Source: a virus. From it: 39,467 nucleotides of DNA. The position numbers and the translations under genes are program-made. This document shows positions 29,881 to 36,651 of the stretch, in pieces. Under the pieces are notes generated by a model. The model did not search any database. It was not told where the DNA came from and saw only the letters and a program-made list of their open reading frames with translations. The DNA is taken from positions 1 through 39,467 of IMG/VR virus record IMGVR_UViG_3300045051_000991; one strand, 5' to 3'. How positions within the stretch are numbered: the first letter of the stretch is position 1; the number at the start of each line of letters is the position of its first letter.

Positions 29881-30992
29881 GGTGCCACCTCCTGGTTCGT
29901 CCAGAACCGCCCACGCTTGTTCACGGTGTCCAGCCGCACGACGCCGCCCGTGAAGTAGCGCACGAGCCTGCCCGGCCCGTCGGCCTGCGGTGGCGTGAGC
30001 GCGTTGCCAAGCTCGATTCCGTACAATGCCGACCACCGCTTCTCGCGCCCGTCCGGGTCCGGGCGGCCGTTGAGGCTCACGGTCGCGACACCCGTCTCGG
30101 TCATATAGGCGCACGCCAGCGCAAAGCCGATCGAGCTGTCGTGCTCGTCCCACGCCTCGCCGCCCTGCGGCTTCGTGTTGAACCAGTTGAGCCCCGGCTG
30201 GCGGCATGACTTCTCGCGGCGGCGCACAGCGTTGATCGCCGCCAGCGGGTCGAGGTCGAAGCCGGGGTCCTCGATCATCTGCCCCGACAGGTGCGCGTAC
30301 TCCAGCGGGTCGTCGTCGCCCGCGTTGATGTTCACGATCCAGTCGTCAGAGGGCGCGGCGTCCATCATCCGGCGCACGAAGTCGCGGTGGCCACCTCGAT
30401 AGAGAGCGTCGAACGTGGCCGAGTCCACGGGCCCGCCGGGTAGGCTTGCTGTCCGGCGATAGTCAATCTCATCCACCTGCCGTGGACCGCTCGCCCAGAG
30501 GATGCTGTGCTGCGCCCAGTCGAAGATGATGCCGTCGAACAGCCCGGAGCCGTGGACGCGCTTCACGATCACGTCCGCCAGCGCCGCCACCGCCGCCGGG
30601 CTCGCGAGGTTAGCCGCGAAGTTCGACCACGCTTTGCGCGCTCCGGGCGGGTTGAGCGGGTCGAACATCGCCCCATCGCGCGCCGACCACAGGATGCCGT
30701 TGTTGCGCTCCAGCGCCGTGTACATCCCGTAGCGCACGTCGCGCACCGCATCCATCGTGTGCGGCTCGGGGAACACCTGCGTGAGGTTGAGGAACGCGAG
30801 CAGCTTGAGCTTCGGATTCGCCGCCCGCAGCGCAGCCACGATGTCAGGCCGAATGAGCAGCGGTGCGGCCTCGAGCGAGAGCACGGGCCAGCGGGCGTGC
30901 TCGCTCACCGCCACCGGATCGAGGCTGCCGTCGGGGAGCAGGAAGGGGGCGCAGTCCCAGCGGCAGACGCCGTAGAGGGCCGCGCGGGTCAT
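29877..30992 (-). CDS. Putative glycoside-hydrolase-like (TIM-barrel, GHL15-type) protein
   Basis: The start is ATG 30992 (ATGA overlap), giving 371 aa. The order of beta-strand motifs is that of a TIM barrel: LLAFLNLTQVF early, then GLFDGIIFDWAQHS (about residue 150), DWIVNINAGDDDP near 220, and QMIEDPGFDLDP near 240, with acidic residues at strand ends. The FDGIIFDW piece and general layout recall putative glycosyl hydrolase family GHL15-like proteins. It carries no signal peptide. It may act on host surface sugar as a virion enzyme, or modify glycosylated DNA or host sugars. The enzyme type is inferred. Confidence 0.5.
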   Translation of the reverse strand: MTRAALYGVCRWDCAPFLLPDGSLDPVAVSEHARWPVLSLEAAPLLIRPDIVAALRAANPKLKLLAFLNLTQVFPEPHTMDAVRDVRYGMYTALERNNGILWSARDGAMFDPLNPPGARKAWSNFAANLASPAAVAALADVIVKRVHGSGLFDGIIFDWAQHSILWASGPRQVDEIDYRRTASLPGGPVDSATFDALYRGGHRDFVRRMMDAAPSDDWIVNINAGDDDPLEYAHLSGQMIEDPGFDLDPLAAINAVRRREKSCRQPGLNWFNTKPQGGEAWDEHDSSIGFALACAYMTETGVATVSLNGRPDPDGREKRWSALYGIELGNALTPPQADGPGRLVRYFTGGVVRLDTVNKRGRFWTNQEVAP

Positions 30993-31171
30993 GCGGCACC
31001 ATCGTTGAAATCGATCAGGAACCCGAGCGCGGCGAACCCGACGACAGCCCAGCCAGGGCCGTCCGCAAGATGCACCAGCACCCCGACTATCAGCCCCGTG
31101 ACGATTGCGAACGGAGCGCGCACGAGTCCGCGCACGAACCCCCGCGCCAATGCTTCCCGGGTTGCGCTCAC
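30989..31171 (-). CDS. Small two-helix membrane protein, holin-like
   Basis: The 60-aa product runs from GTG 31171 with GTGA and ATGA junctions on either side. It has two hydrophobic helices (about residues 19-37, APFAIVTGLIVGVLVHLA, and 39-55, GWAVVGFAALGFLI) joined by a short DGPG turn, a basic N-terminus and an acidic end. The layout matches small class II holin-like proteins. It lies beside the glycosidase-like gene, far from the lysozyme gene, so lysis is only one possibility; membrane anchoring or exclusion is another. Confidence 0.5.
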   Translation of the reverse strand: MSATREALARGFVRGLVRAPFAIVTGLIVGVLVHLADGPGWAVVGFAALGFLIDFNDGAA

Positions 31172-31899
31172 TTCGTCCCTCCCTCGCCCGGTGCGGGCTT
31201 GCCCTGCGGTTCGAGGTAGCGCAGCGGCTTGCCACGCGCGGTCGCGTACTCGATCTCGCGTCGCGTGCTCTGGCCGACATAGCCGCCAACGTTGAGCACC
31301 AGCACCTCGTCAGCGAGGTCGATCTTCCGCAGGTGAAGCTCGTCTAGCATCGGCTTGTGGTGCGCGAGTTCCTCCGACCGCGCCACGTCGTGCGCGTTGC
31401 AGCCGATGGTCAGCACGATTCTGCCCGCCAGCGTTTCGCCGTACTCGGCCTGCTCGAACGCCTCGCGGAATCTCCCGGAGCCGCAGAGGCAGATGATCTT
31501 CGGCCTAGCGATGGCAGGCTCCCCCTCACGCTCCGCAGCGCGGTAAGCGTCAACGGCGGCAGCCAAGGCTTTTGTCCTATCTACGCCGACGCACGGCGAG
31601 CCGTCATATTCGTCCGGGCACTCCGGGCAGCATTGGCCTTCACCATGAACTTGCATTGCGACATTTACCGCGTACACGGCCGCAGCCTTCGCCGCCTCCA
31701 CCACAGGCTTGACCCGCGCCAGCTCGGCATCCCGCTCGCGCAGCGTGGCGCGGGCATCGCGGAGGTCGAGCGTCATGTGGTGGAACTCCGTGTTTGGGAT
31801 GCACGCGGCCATGTGCTTCCCGCCTCGCGCCGCATCGAAGTTGTTGTTGATGAACGCTAGCCGTTCGTCGCTCACGCGCTGTGCCCTCGGCTCGCTCAC
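31168..31899 (-). CDS. Nucleoside 2-deoxyribosyltransferase-like protein with coiled-coil N-terminus
   Basis: The 243-aa product starts at GTG 31899 (GTGA). The N-terminal 80 residues are helical (LRDARATLRERDAELARVKP), followed by a CCPECPDEYDGSPC cysteine cluster (about residues 90-103). The C-terminal domain has ICLCGSGRFREAFEQAEYGE at about 135 and ADEVLVLNVGGYVGQSTRRE IEYA at about 198, matching the nucleotide-binding loop and the catalytic Glu region (here the REIEYA Glu) of the nucleoside 2-deoxyribosyltransferase superfamily. In phages such proteins may handle nucleotides or modified bases. Substrate unknown. Confidence 0.62.
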   Translation of the reverse strand: MSEPRAQRVSDERLAFINNNFDAARGGKHMAACIPNTEFHHMTLDLRDARATLRERDAELARVKPVVEAAKAAAVYAVNVAMQVHGEGQCCPECPDEYDGSPCVGVDRTKALAAAVDAYRAAEREGEPAIARPKIICLCGSGRFREAFEQAEYGETLAGRIVLTIGCNAHDVARSEELAHHKPMLDELHLRKIDLADEVLVLNVGGYVGQSTRREIEYATARGKPLRYLEPQGKPAPGEGGTK

Positions 31900-32183
31900 G
31901 TTCCCTCCCTTGGCAGCGCGTCGAGTAGGGCGCGGATGCGTTCGCGAGCGTAATCACAATCGCTCACGCCTGCCGCCTTCTCCAACCCCTCGCGCACGCC
32001 CTCGGCGCGGACGGCGGCGAAGGCGGCCGGAGTCACCAGTACAACCTTGTCGTGGACCCGCAGCGAATTAAACTGGTCCTTCGGAATCTCAACAAGCACC
32101 GCCCACCTGGGGCGAAGCGGATTGTCGCCGCCGTGGTCCATCTGCGTGCCAATGATGGTCCGCTGCACATGCCCCTCGCTCAT
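31896..32183 (-). CDS. Hypothetical protein
   Basis: The start is ATG 32183, since AAGGAGG lies close upstream; this gives 95 aa. The first 60 residues form a beta-type piece (QRTIIGTQMDHGGDNPLRPR, WAVLVEIPKDQFNSLRVHDK), and the end is helical (EGVREGLEKAAGVSDCDYAR). The last part resembles a C-terminal extension found on many small phage proteins that are otherwise unrelated (..ARERIRALL). It is coupled to the deoxyribosyltransferase-like gene. Confidence 0.55.
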   Translation of the reverse strand: MSEGHVQRTIIGTQMDHGGDNPLRPRWAVLVEIPKDQFNSLRVHDKVVLVTPAAFAAVRAEGVREGLEKAAGVSDCDYARERIRALLDALPREGT

Positions 32184-32224
32184 CCTCCCCCTCCTTATCT
32201 CCCCGCCCGCCGTCATCCGCCTGC

Positions 32225-32269
32225 GCCGCGCCGGGCGAGCGCGGCAGACGCCGACGAGCGAGGTCGCTC
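32225..32269. promoter_or_regulatory. Two dyads in the gap before the 31896-32183 gene
   Basis: GCCGCGC (32225-32231) pairs with GCGCGGC (32239-32245) around seven bases, and GAGCGA-GG-TCGCTC (32256-32269) is a nearly continuous palindrome. Both lie in the 94-bp gap after the methyltransferase gene. The first can be a terminator, the second an operator; I saw no clear -10/-35 pair. Confidence 0.4.
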
Positions 32270-32277
32270 CGATCCGC

Positions 32278-32883
32278 TCACAGCAATATCTCCTGCGCCA
32301 ACCGCTTCGCCGCGATCTCGCAGTAGCGTTCCTCGATCTCGATGCCGATGGCTTTGCGGCCGAGGTTCTTGGCTGCCACGAGCGTGGTGCCGGAGCCCAT
32401 GAAGGGGTCGAGGATTACCGTTTCTGGCAAGAACGAAAGGCACCAAGACATGAGGCTGAGCGGCTTCTGCGTCGGGTGCTGGCGGTCTCCGTCTGGATTA
32501 CGGTCCTCGCGGAACGCTTTCGCCGGACGATCAAGGCTTGTCCAAGCCAGTTCAAAGTCGGCCAGCGCTGGCATTCGCGATGACTTTTCCCATGAAAGCC
32601 AGCACCGCGACGGAGGCAGTTCGTAATAGTTTCCGCCCCAGACGATTGCCGTTGCGGCGCGGCTGACCATCCACCGCATCCAGTCGTTATCAACCGTCTC
32701 GCGGTCCCAGCGTCGGGCGTCTGCGTACATCGGGGCGGTGCCCCAGGTGCCGCCGCTCCAACGGTCCGCATGTCCGTAGGGCGGGTCCGTCAGTAGTCCC
32801 ATCCCGGCGGGCAGTTCCGGCAGCACCTCCCGGCAATCCCCGCAGTAGATGGTCACGCCCCCGTGCTCGTAGTAGGGCTTCAC
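32278..32883 (-). CDS. DNA methyltransferase, N4-cytosine/N6-adenine type (beta order)
   Basis: The 201-aa enzyme starts at GTG 32883 (GTGA). It has catalytic motif IV TDPPYG (residues 32-37) before the AdoMet motif I DPFMGSGTT (159-167), and HPTQKP (136-141) between them, the order of beta-class N4/N6 amino methyltransferases. It ends with AIGIEIEERYCEIAAKRL, typical of this family. The target-recognition part between 40 and 130 is short. No partner endonuclease is nearby, so it is an orphan enzyme, probably protecting phage DNA or tuning gene expression. Confidence 0.88.
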   Translation of the reverse strand: MKPYYEHGGVTIYCGDCREVLPELPAGMGLLTDPPYGHADRWSGGTWGTAPMYADARRWDRETVDNDWMRWMVSRAATAIVWGGNYYELPPSRCWLSWEKSSRMPALADFELAWTSLDRPAKAFREDRNPDGDRQHPTQKPLSLMSWCLSFLPETVILDPFMGSGTTLVAAKNLGRKAIGIEIEERYCEIAAKRLAQEILL

Positions 32884-33380
32884 GCCACCCCCACCGCCGC
32901 CAGCGCCTCGGCGGCCTCGATGCGGACGGTCGTGCGCGGGCTCCCCTTGCGCGAGCGCAGCCGCAGCTCGACCACCGTGCGCCAGTCGTCGTCGTCGATT
33001 AGGCCCTCGAACGCGGTCAGCAGCTTGCCGCCGACCTTGCGCCGGTAGGGCTTGAGCGCGTTCAGAACCTGGCGGGCGAGGTTGTCCGGGTCGCAGGGGC
33101 GGGGCGCATAGAACGTGAGCGTCACGATGACCGGCTCATTGAAGCGAACGGCCGCCAGTGGCGCATACAGAGCTACCATGCCACGCCACCGCGCATCCTC
33201 CTTCGCCCGCAGCGCCCAGTGCTGGTCGATCCGGTTGCGGCTCACGGGCACGGCGGGGACGGTGAACTCGATGGCCCGCGGCTTCGGCATCATCGGTCCT
33301 TCGGCCAGAGCGGCATCGGTTGCCAGAAGCCGCGCATTCACGGCCCGCTGCGTGGCGTCCACCTTCGGTGCGCGCCTCAT
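32880..33380 (-). CDS. rusA: RusA-like Holliday junction resolvase
   Basis: The 166-aa product starts at ATG 33380 (ATGA with the gene upstream; a GTG at 33392 is less likely). The RusA acidic signature is present: CDPDN at residues 96-100 followed by a LARQVLNAL helix, and LIDDDDW at 127-133, holding the metal-binding Asp residues. The N-terminus adds about 35 residues before the core. RusA dimers cut four-way DNA junctions, which in phages helps resolve branched concatemers before packaging. It lies between two methyltransferase genes. Confidence 0.87.
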   Translation of the reverse strand: MRRAPKVDATQRAVNARLLATDAALAEGPMMPKPRAIEFTVPAVPVSRNRIDQHWALRAKEDARWRGMVALYAPLAAVRFNEPVIVTLTFYAPRPCDPDNLARQVLNALKPYRRKVGGKLLTAFEGLIDDDDWRTVVELRLRSRKGSPRTTVRIEAAEALAAVGVA

Positions 33381-33931
33381 GGGCGGCCCCACTGTTCCGC
33401 CATCGCCGCCGCCAGTCCGGGCAGCGTGCGGCTGCGGTTCTTCCAGCGCTCCGGTGACGGCGGCTCACTGTGAACTCGCGCCGTGCGACCCGCCACGATG
33501 TTCGTTGGATTGAGCAGCGGAAGCCCCTTGAGCCACAGACAGGTCGCCTTCGTCTCCGGGTGCCCGAACATCCAGGGCTGCACGATCTGATCTGGCTTCC
33601 TGATGCGCGTTGAGATGACGCTGACCGGATTCTCCAGCGCGATGCGCGCGACTGGCGCGCCAAGCAACCAACGCACAAACTCCAGCGCTTCGGCCTGCTC
33701 CTTCATGCGCGAGGCGAACCACCGCGCCCCGCTGACAGCCAGAAAACGGCAGGGCGGGTGGCAGACCATCAGATCGAAGCCTGCGAGGCTCACCGTCCTG
33801 ATATCGCGCTGCATGTGCTGGCCCGGCCGCTCGCTGGGCAGCAGGTCGCAGGACCAGGCGTCCCAGCCGCGAGCCGCGAACGCGTCGCGCACGACGCCGG
33901 AGAACTCGCAAGCGACGATGGCGCGCCTCAT
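33377..33931 (-). CDS. Cytosine-C5-like DNA methyltransferase, short form
   Basis: The 184-aa product starts at ATG 33931 (ATGA). Residues 1-31 form the AdoMet-binding strand-loop (AIVACEFSGVVRDAF, then CDLLPSE), catalytic PPC lies in VCHPPCRFLAVSG (residue 61 is the Cys), and ENP follows at 100-102. These are hallmarks of m5C methyltransferases. At 184 aa it is well short of the 300+ usual, lacking a recognisable target-recognition domain and late motifs, so it may be a minimal or specialised phage enzyme, or act on nucleotides. No cognate nuclease is seen. Confidence 0.72.
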   Translation of the reverse strand: MRRAIVACEFSGVVRDAFAARGWDAWSCDLLPSERPGQHMQRDIRTVSLAGFDLMVCHPPCRFLAVSGARWFASRMKEQAEALEFVRWLLGAPVARIALENPVSVISTRIRKPDQIVQPWMFGHPETKATCLWLKGLPLLNPTNIVAGRTARVHSEPPSPERWKNRSRTLPGLAAAMAEQWGRP

Positions 33932-34179
33932 AGCCGGGCCTTCGCGGCGGCGCCGACGTGGGCTCCGCGCTCGATGGCGTCGGCAGCCGCGTCCGCAGCG
34001 CCCCCGGGGTACTCGTACTTCACCGCCCTTTCCCGCAGCCACGCGCACACGTCCTCGCGCTCGGACAGCCCGCGCTCGGCGAGGGCGAGAAGGCGGGCTC
34101 CATCAGCGACCGTCCATGCGAATACGCCTCGTTCCCGCAGACGCTCGATCAACTCAGCATCGCGCTCGCTCGGGGTCAT
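33928..34179 (-). CDS. Small helical hypothetical protein
   Basis: The start is ATG 34179, in ATGA overlap with the previous stop, giving 83 aa. The product is helix-rich and charged (SERDAELIERLRERGVFAWT, LLALAERGLSEREDVCAWLR) and ends with an Ala-rich, basic stretch. It looks like a small protein-protein interaction module. No known domain is recognised. Confidence 0.5.
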   Translation of the reverse strand: MTPSERDAELIERLRERGVFAWTVADGARLLALAERGLSEREDVCAWLRERAVKYEYPGGAADAAADAIERGAHVGAAAKARL

Positions 34180-34376
34180 GGGGCCGGCAGCCTCTCGGTC
34201 TTCGCCGCCTCGACCGTGCGCGGGCAGCCGCGGTGGGCGACCGTGAAGGAGGTGATCATCGACTTGAGGACCGAGCCCCGGATGACGCTCGGGACCTCCT
34301 GGACCTCTTTGCAGAGCTCGCACTCGAGCACCGGTGTGTCCCCGAGCTTGGTCATCACCCAGTCCATCCTCGGCAT
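34176..34376 (-). CDS. Small zinc-binding-type protein
   Basis: The 66-aa product starts at ATG 34376, next to the previous stop (TGATG). It has CELC at residues 19-22 and a later Cys near 51 with a His near 48 (VAHRGCPR), so a CxxC...HxxC-like site can bind zinc. It is probably a small DNA-binding or regulatory protein. The identity is unknown. Confidence 0.5.
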   Translation of the reverse strand: MPRMDWVMTKLGDTPVLECELCKEVQEVPSVIRGSVLKSMITSFTVAHRGCPRTVEAAKTERLPAP

Positions 34377-34477
34377 CAGTCCTCCCCGTGGGTCGCGATC
34401 ATGAGCGCGAGATAGAGACAGAAGACCAGCGCCACCCCAGCCACGGCGCCGGCGAAGAACCAGAACCAGGACGGCAT
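34376..34477 (-). CDS. Tiny membrane protein
   Basis: A 33-aa product from ATG 34477 in TGATG overlap with the preceding stop. It is almost entirely one hydrophobic helix (PSWFWFFAGAVAGVALVFCL), ending in THGED. The overlaps on both sides and the membrane pattern support a real gene despite its size. The role is not known. Confidence 0.5.
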   Translation of the reverse strand: MPSWFWFFAGAVAGVALVFCLYLALMIATHGED

Positions 34478-34812
34478 CAGCCGACGGCGTCGACCACGAT
34501 CGAGAGCACCTCGATCGTCTCGCTCAAGGCCTCTTCGGCCGACTGAAGGGCGTCGATCGGATGCGTCGGGAGCGGGGCTGGCTGCTTCTCGGGTGCCCTC
34601 ATGACGAGCCCCTCGCTCGCGCCGACGCGCCCACGGAGCGAGATGGCCCGGCCGCGCAGGTCTCCCGCCAGGGAGTTGATCCGCTGGGCCCGCTGCGCGA
34701 CCGAGCTCGGGTTCGCATCGACCGGCCCCGCTCCGATAACGCGCGCCGACCCCGCCATGGCCCCGAACCGACGACCCGCCTGCGCTCGTTCCTGCTCCTC
34801 GAAGTCGCTCAC
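34477..34812 (-). CDS. Hypothetical protein
   Basis: The start is GTG 34812 (GTGA), giving 111 aa. The N-terminus is charged (MSDFEEQERAQAGRRFGAMA), then a helical middle (RAQRINSLAGDLRGRAISLR), and an acidic helical end (LQSAEEALSETIEVLSIVVD). It has no motif that I recognise. The coupling supports translation. Confidence 0.5.
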   Translation of the reverse strand: MSDFEEQERAQAGRRFGAMAGSARVIGAGPVDANPSSVAQRAQRINSLAGDLRGRAISLRGRVGASEGLVMRAPEKQPAPLPTHPIDALQSAEEALSETIEVLSIVVDAVG

Positions 34813-35099
34813 CTGACACCCCCTGGTTGGCCCTCTTGCTTCGTGAGCTCGCAGGCCCGGCAGTAGCGCCGGTGGCCCTCGAGCGTCTCCTCGTCGACCA
34901 GCTCCGCGACCACATGACCGCAGCTCATGACCCGCCTCAGCTCCCGCCCCTGGGCCTCGAGCATCCCCAGGACCTCGGTGTGCGTGAACGAGAACCGCTC
35001 CCTGCGCTTCCACCTCGCGAGCAGCTTCGCCTTGTAGCTCGGGGCCTGCTTCTTCTTCCCCCGCCGCCCACGGCGGGTCGCGAACCGGTTCCCCTTCAC
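34809..35099 (-). CDS. Basic zinc-finger-type protein
   Basis: The 96-aa product starts at GTG 35099; no strong ribosome-binding site, but it follows the previous stop by five bases. The N-terminus is very basic (NRFATRRGRRGKKKQAPSYK), the middle is helical, and the end carries SCGHVVAEL and RRYCRACEL, giving CxH...CxxC zinc ligands. A nucleic-acid-binding role is likely. The family is unknown. Confidence 0.5.
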   Translation of the reverse strand: MKGNRFATRRGRRGKKKQAPSYKAKLLARWKRRERFSFTHTEVLGMLEAQGRELRRVMSCGHVVAELVDEETLEGHRRYCRACELTKQEGQPGGVR

Positions 35100-35104
35100 C
35101 GGGA

Positions 35105-35401
35105 TCAGTGGACCCTCCCGACCCCCGGCGGCAGGATCAGCTTCGAGGGCGGCCCGTGGCCCGGCTTGTACTGGATCCGGATCCCGACCTCGGTCCCCTG
35201 CTCGTTCGAACCCTTGAGCAGCACCGTCCGGTCGAGCACGTCGTTCAGCTCCTCGACCGTGGTCGCGAACACCCCGTTCGCGTGGCGCTCGAGCAGGAGC
35301 GCGATTAGGCCCTCCTGGACCGTCAGCGTCTCCTTCATCTGCTCGAGCGACTGCTTGAGCATCGTGCGGGGGACCGGTGGGGTCTTACGGCGCTTGGTCA
35401 C
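35105..35401 (-). CDS. Hypothetical protein
   Basis: The start is GTG 35401 (GTGA), giving 98 aa. A basic N-terminus (TKRRKTPPVPRTM) is followed by a helix (LKQSLEQMKETLTVQEGLIA) and a C-terminal beta part (GTEVGIRIQYKPGHGPPSKL). No motif is identified. Confidence 0.5.
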   Translation of the reverse strand: MTKRRKTPPVPRTMLKQSLEQMKETLTVQEGLIALLLERHANGVFATTVEELNDVLDRTVLLKGSNEQGTEVGIRIQYKPGHGPPSKLILPPGVGRVH

Positions 35402-35523
35402 TTCCACCTCCCACACCTCGTGCAGTAGAGAGCCGGGATCAGCTCCATGGGCCCGTCGTATCGGTAGCTCCTCACGTTCACCGTGACGTAGCGGTGGAGC
35501 CCGAACCAGCAGAGGAACTTCAT
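35398..35523 (-). CDS. Tiny Cys-rich protein
   Basis: The 41-aa product starts at ATG 35523 (ATGA). It begins MKFLCWFGLHRYVTV and ends ALYCTRCGRWK: a Cys-x-x-x-x-His, then CxxCG pattern seen in many tiny phage proteins, which are probably zinc-binding. Activity unknown. Confidence 0.55.
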   Translation of the reverse strand: MKFLCWFGLHRYVTVNVRSYRYDGPMELIPALYCTRCGRWK

Positions 35524-35894
35524 CCCTTCTCCTTCCGGCGGTGGGCCTCGTGCTCCCGGTCCACGGTGCGGGCGAAATCCGCATCGGCCTCGCTGTCGCC
35601 GACGTGACTGCCCACGGCACTCCTGGGGCCGAGGGAGCCGTCGAACTTGATCACGGCCCCACCGAAGGAATCGCGGCAAGTGTCCATGATGATCTTCTCG
35701 GCTCCGGGGCTGAGGGTGGTGGCTTCAACCGCGACGCAGACGGTCGCTCCACACCAGCCGTAGCAGCGCTTCCAGGCGATGACGCGCTCGCCTAGCTCGA
35801 CCTTCGAGCGGACCAGCTTCGGCGACGACCAGAGATGCCCGCCCATGAGGCGGTGGCAGATAAAGCGCCGGAGAGCGGCGTGGAGCCTGGTCAT
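35520..35894 (-). CDS. Hypothetical protein, first gene after the control region
   Basis: The 124-aa product starts at ATG 35894, six bases behind AGGTGG. Motifs: an N-terminal basic helix (MTRLHAALRRFICHRLMGGH), CYGWCGATVC (about residues 44-53), and a charged C-terminus (DADFARTVDREHEAHRRKEK). The cysteines and basic N-terminus suit nucleic-acid binding. It is the first gene downstream of the promoter-like region at 36062-36091. Confidence 0.55.
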   Translation of the reverse strand: MTRLHAALRRFICHRLMGGHLWSSPKLVRSKVELGERVIAWKRCYGWCGATVCVAVEATTLSPGAEKIIMDTCRDSFGGAVIKFDGSLGPRSAVGSHVGDSEADADFARTVDREHEAHRRKEKG

Positions 35895-35933
35895 AGGACC
35901 ACCTGGTGGAAAAACTCGCGGGGAGGCCCTGTA

Positions 35934-35956
35934 GGGGTGGTGGGGGTGGGGGTGGG
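35934..35956 (+). other. G-quadruplex-prone tract
   Basis: The + strand has G-runs of 4, 2, 5, 5 and 3 separated mostly by single T bases. It satisfies the usual four-run rule for a stable quadruplex. For leftward transcription it is on the template strand, about 40 bp before the ATG at 35894. Confidence 0.7.
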
Positions 35957-36051
35957 CCGTCTCCTCGCCCGGTCACCCTCCGGGCCAGATGCGCCGCAAC
36001 AGCTTAGGACCCACCGTCCAGTTTTGTTACACCAGCCACGTCGCAGGTTTA

Positions 36052-36067
36052 CATAATGCCCATTATG
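36052..36067. promoter_or_regulatory. 16-bp palindromic operator candidate
   Basis: CATAATG-CC-CATTATG is a perfect inverted repeat with a two-base spacer. It is in the most AT-rich spot of this GC-rich genome and overlaps the -10-like box of the leftward promoter candidate. It is a likely binding site for a dimeric regulator. Confidence 0.65.
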
Positions 36068-36091
36068 CGACATGACATGTGTCAAGCCCAA
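36062..36091 (-). promoter_or_regulatory. Candidate leftward promoter
   Basis: On the minus strand a -10-like CATAAT (36067-36062) lies 18 bases from a weak -35-like TTGGGC (36091-36086). A perfect TTGACA (36085-36080) is near but at 12 bases, too close for that -10. It would start RNA about 160 bases before the gene at 35894. The -10 is good, the -35 is not. Confidence 0.45.
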
Positions 36092-36099
36092 TGTTGACA
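36080..36099. promoter_or_regulatory. Inverted repeat TGTCAA-N8-TTGACA
   Basis: TGTCAA (36080-36085) and TTGACA (36094-36099) are inverted repeats around eight bases; each is a perfect -35 consensus on one strand. A nested TGACA-TG-TGTCA lies at 36073-36084. This may bind a regulator with TCAA/TTGA half-sites. Confidence 0.5.
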
Positions 36100-36223
36100 A
36101 GGGGATCCGCCTGCTTCTGGGGGCGAGCAGCTCTCGAGGCCTGCCCGCCGCCCAGCTGAGCCCGCCCAGGCCTGACTGGCAGCGCTGGCGGTAAGCCCTT
36201 ACGCTGCAACGGAGGCCTCGGAA

Positions 36224-36246
36224 CCGCCGCCGAACGCCCGCGGCGG
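36224..36246. terminator. GC hairpin after the 36409-36651 gene
   Basis: CCGCCGC (36224-36230) pairs with GCGGCGG (36240-36246) around a nine-base loop, 160 bases past the end of the leftward gene group. It may end its transcript; there is no T-run. Confidence 0.35.
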
Positions 36247-36408
36247 ACGCCCGCGAGTCGCGCAAGATCATGGACTGAACGCTGCAGGGTGCGGACGCCT
36301 GCACGAGAGTCTGGCGACTGCTCGCCGTCGCGCCAAGCACACGGAATGGCCTCCGTGGCACACTCGACCGGGCCCTACGGTCGCTCGCCGTCATCGTCCG
36401 CACCCACT

Positions 36409-36651
36409 TCACCTGAACCCTCCATCCACCGAGTCGGGGAGCCGCCCAGCCAACTGGGCCAGCCTCCACGAAGACCACAGCTGGGACCAGACGGTCCGCG
36501 CGTCGGCGCATGGGAACGCTGTGCAGTTCCACAGTGCGTAGTCCGCGATCGCTTCAGGCCAGCCGGCGAACATCGCGATCTCTAGCCAGGTCCAGCCGCC
36601 GGTCTCCAACCAGACCCAACGCGGTCGATACAGGGCGTCGACGCCACTCAC
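36409..36651 (-). CDS. Trp-rich hypothetical protein
   Basis: The 80-aa product starts at GTG 36651 in GTGA overlap with the previous stop; GGAAGGGGAAG precedes. It is rich in Trp (nine) with hydrophobic helices (RWVWLETGGWTWLEIAMFAG, ARTVWSQLWSSWRLAQLAG). It may be membrane-associated or a small binding protein. No family is known to me. Confidence 0.5.
   Translation of the reverse strand: MSGVDALYRPRWVWLETGGWTWLEIAMFAGWPEAIADYALWNCTAFPCADARTVWSQLWSSWRLAQLAGRLPDSVDGGFR

Larger units (their letters stand above)
35895..36408. promoter_or_regulatory. 514-bp non-coding control region
   Basis: No convincing gene lies here; the frames that stay open are Arg/Pro-rich shadows. It holds a G-run tract (35934-35956), an AT-rich island with palindromes and a promoter-like element (36052-36099), GTAAG-CC-CTTAC (36191-36202), and a CCGCCGC/GCGGCGG hairpin (36224-36246). 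It separates two leftward gene groups and is the best candidate for a central promoter/operator site, possibly also for replication start. Confidence 0.6.

Noticed and set aside
35895-36408. Genes within the 514-bp control region
   Set aside because: Open frames here are Arg/Pro-rich, lack ribosome-binding sites and cut across the palindromes and G-tract.
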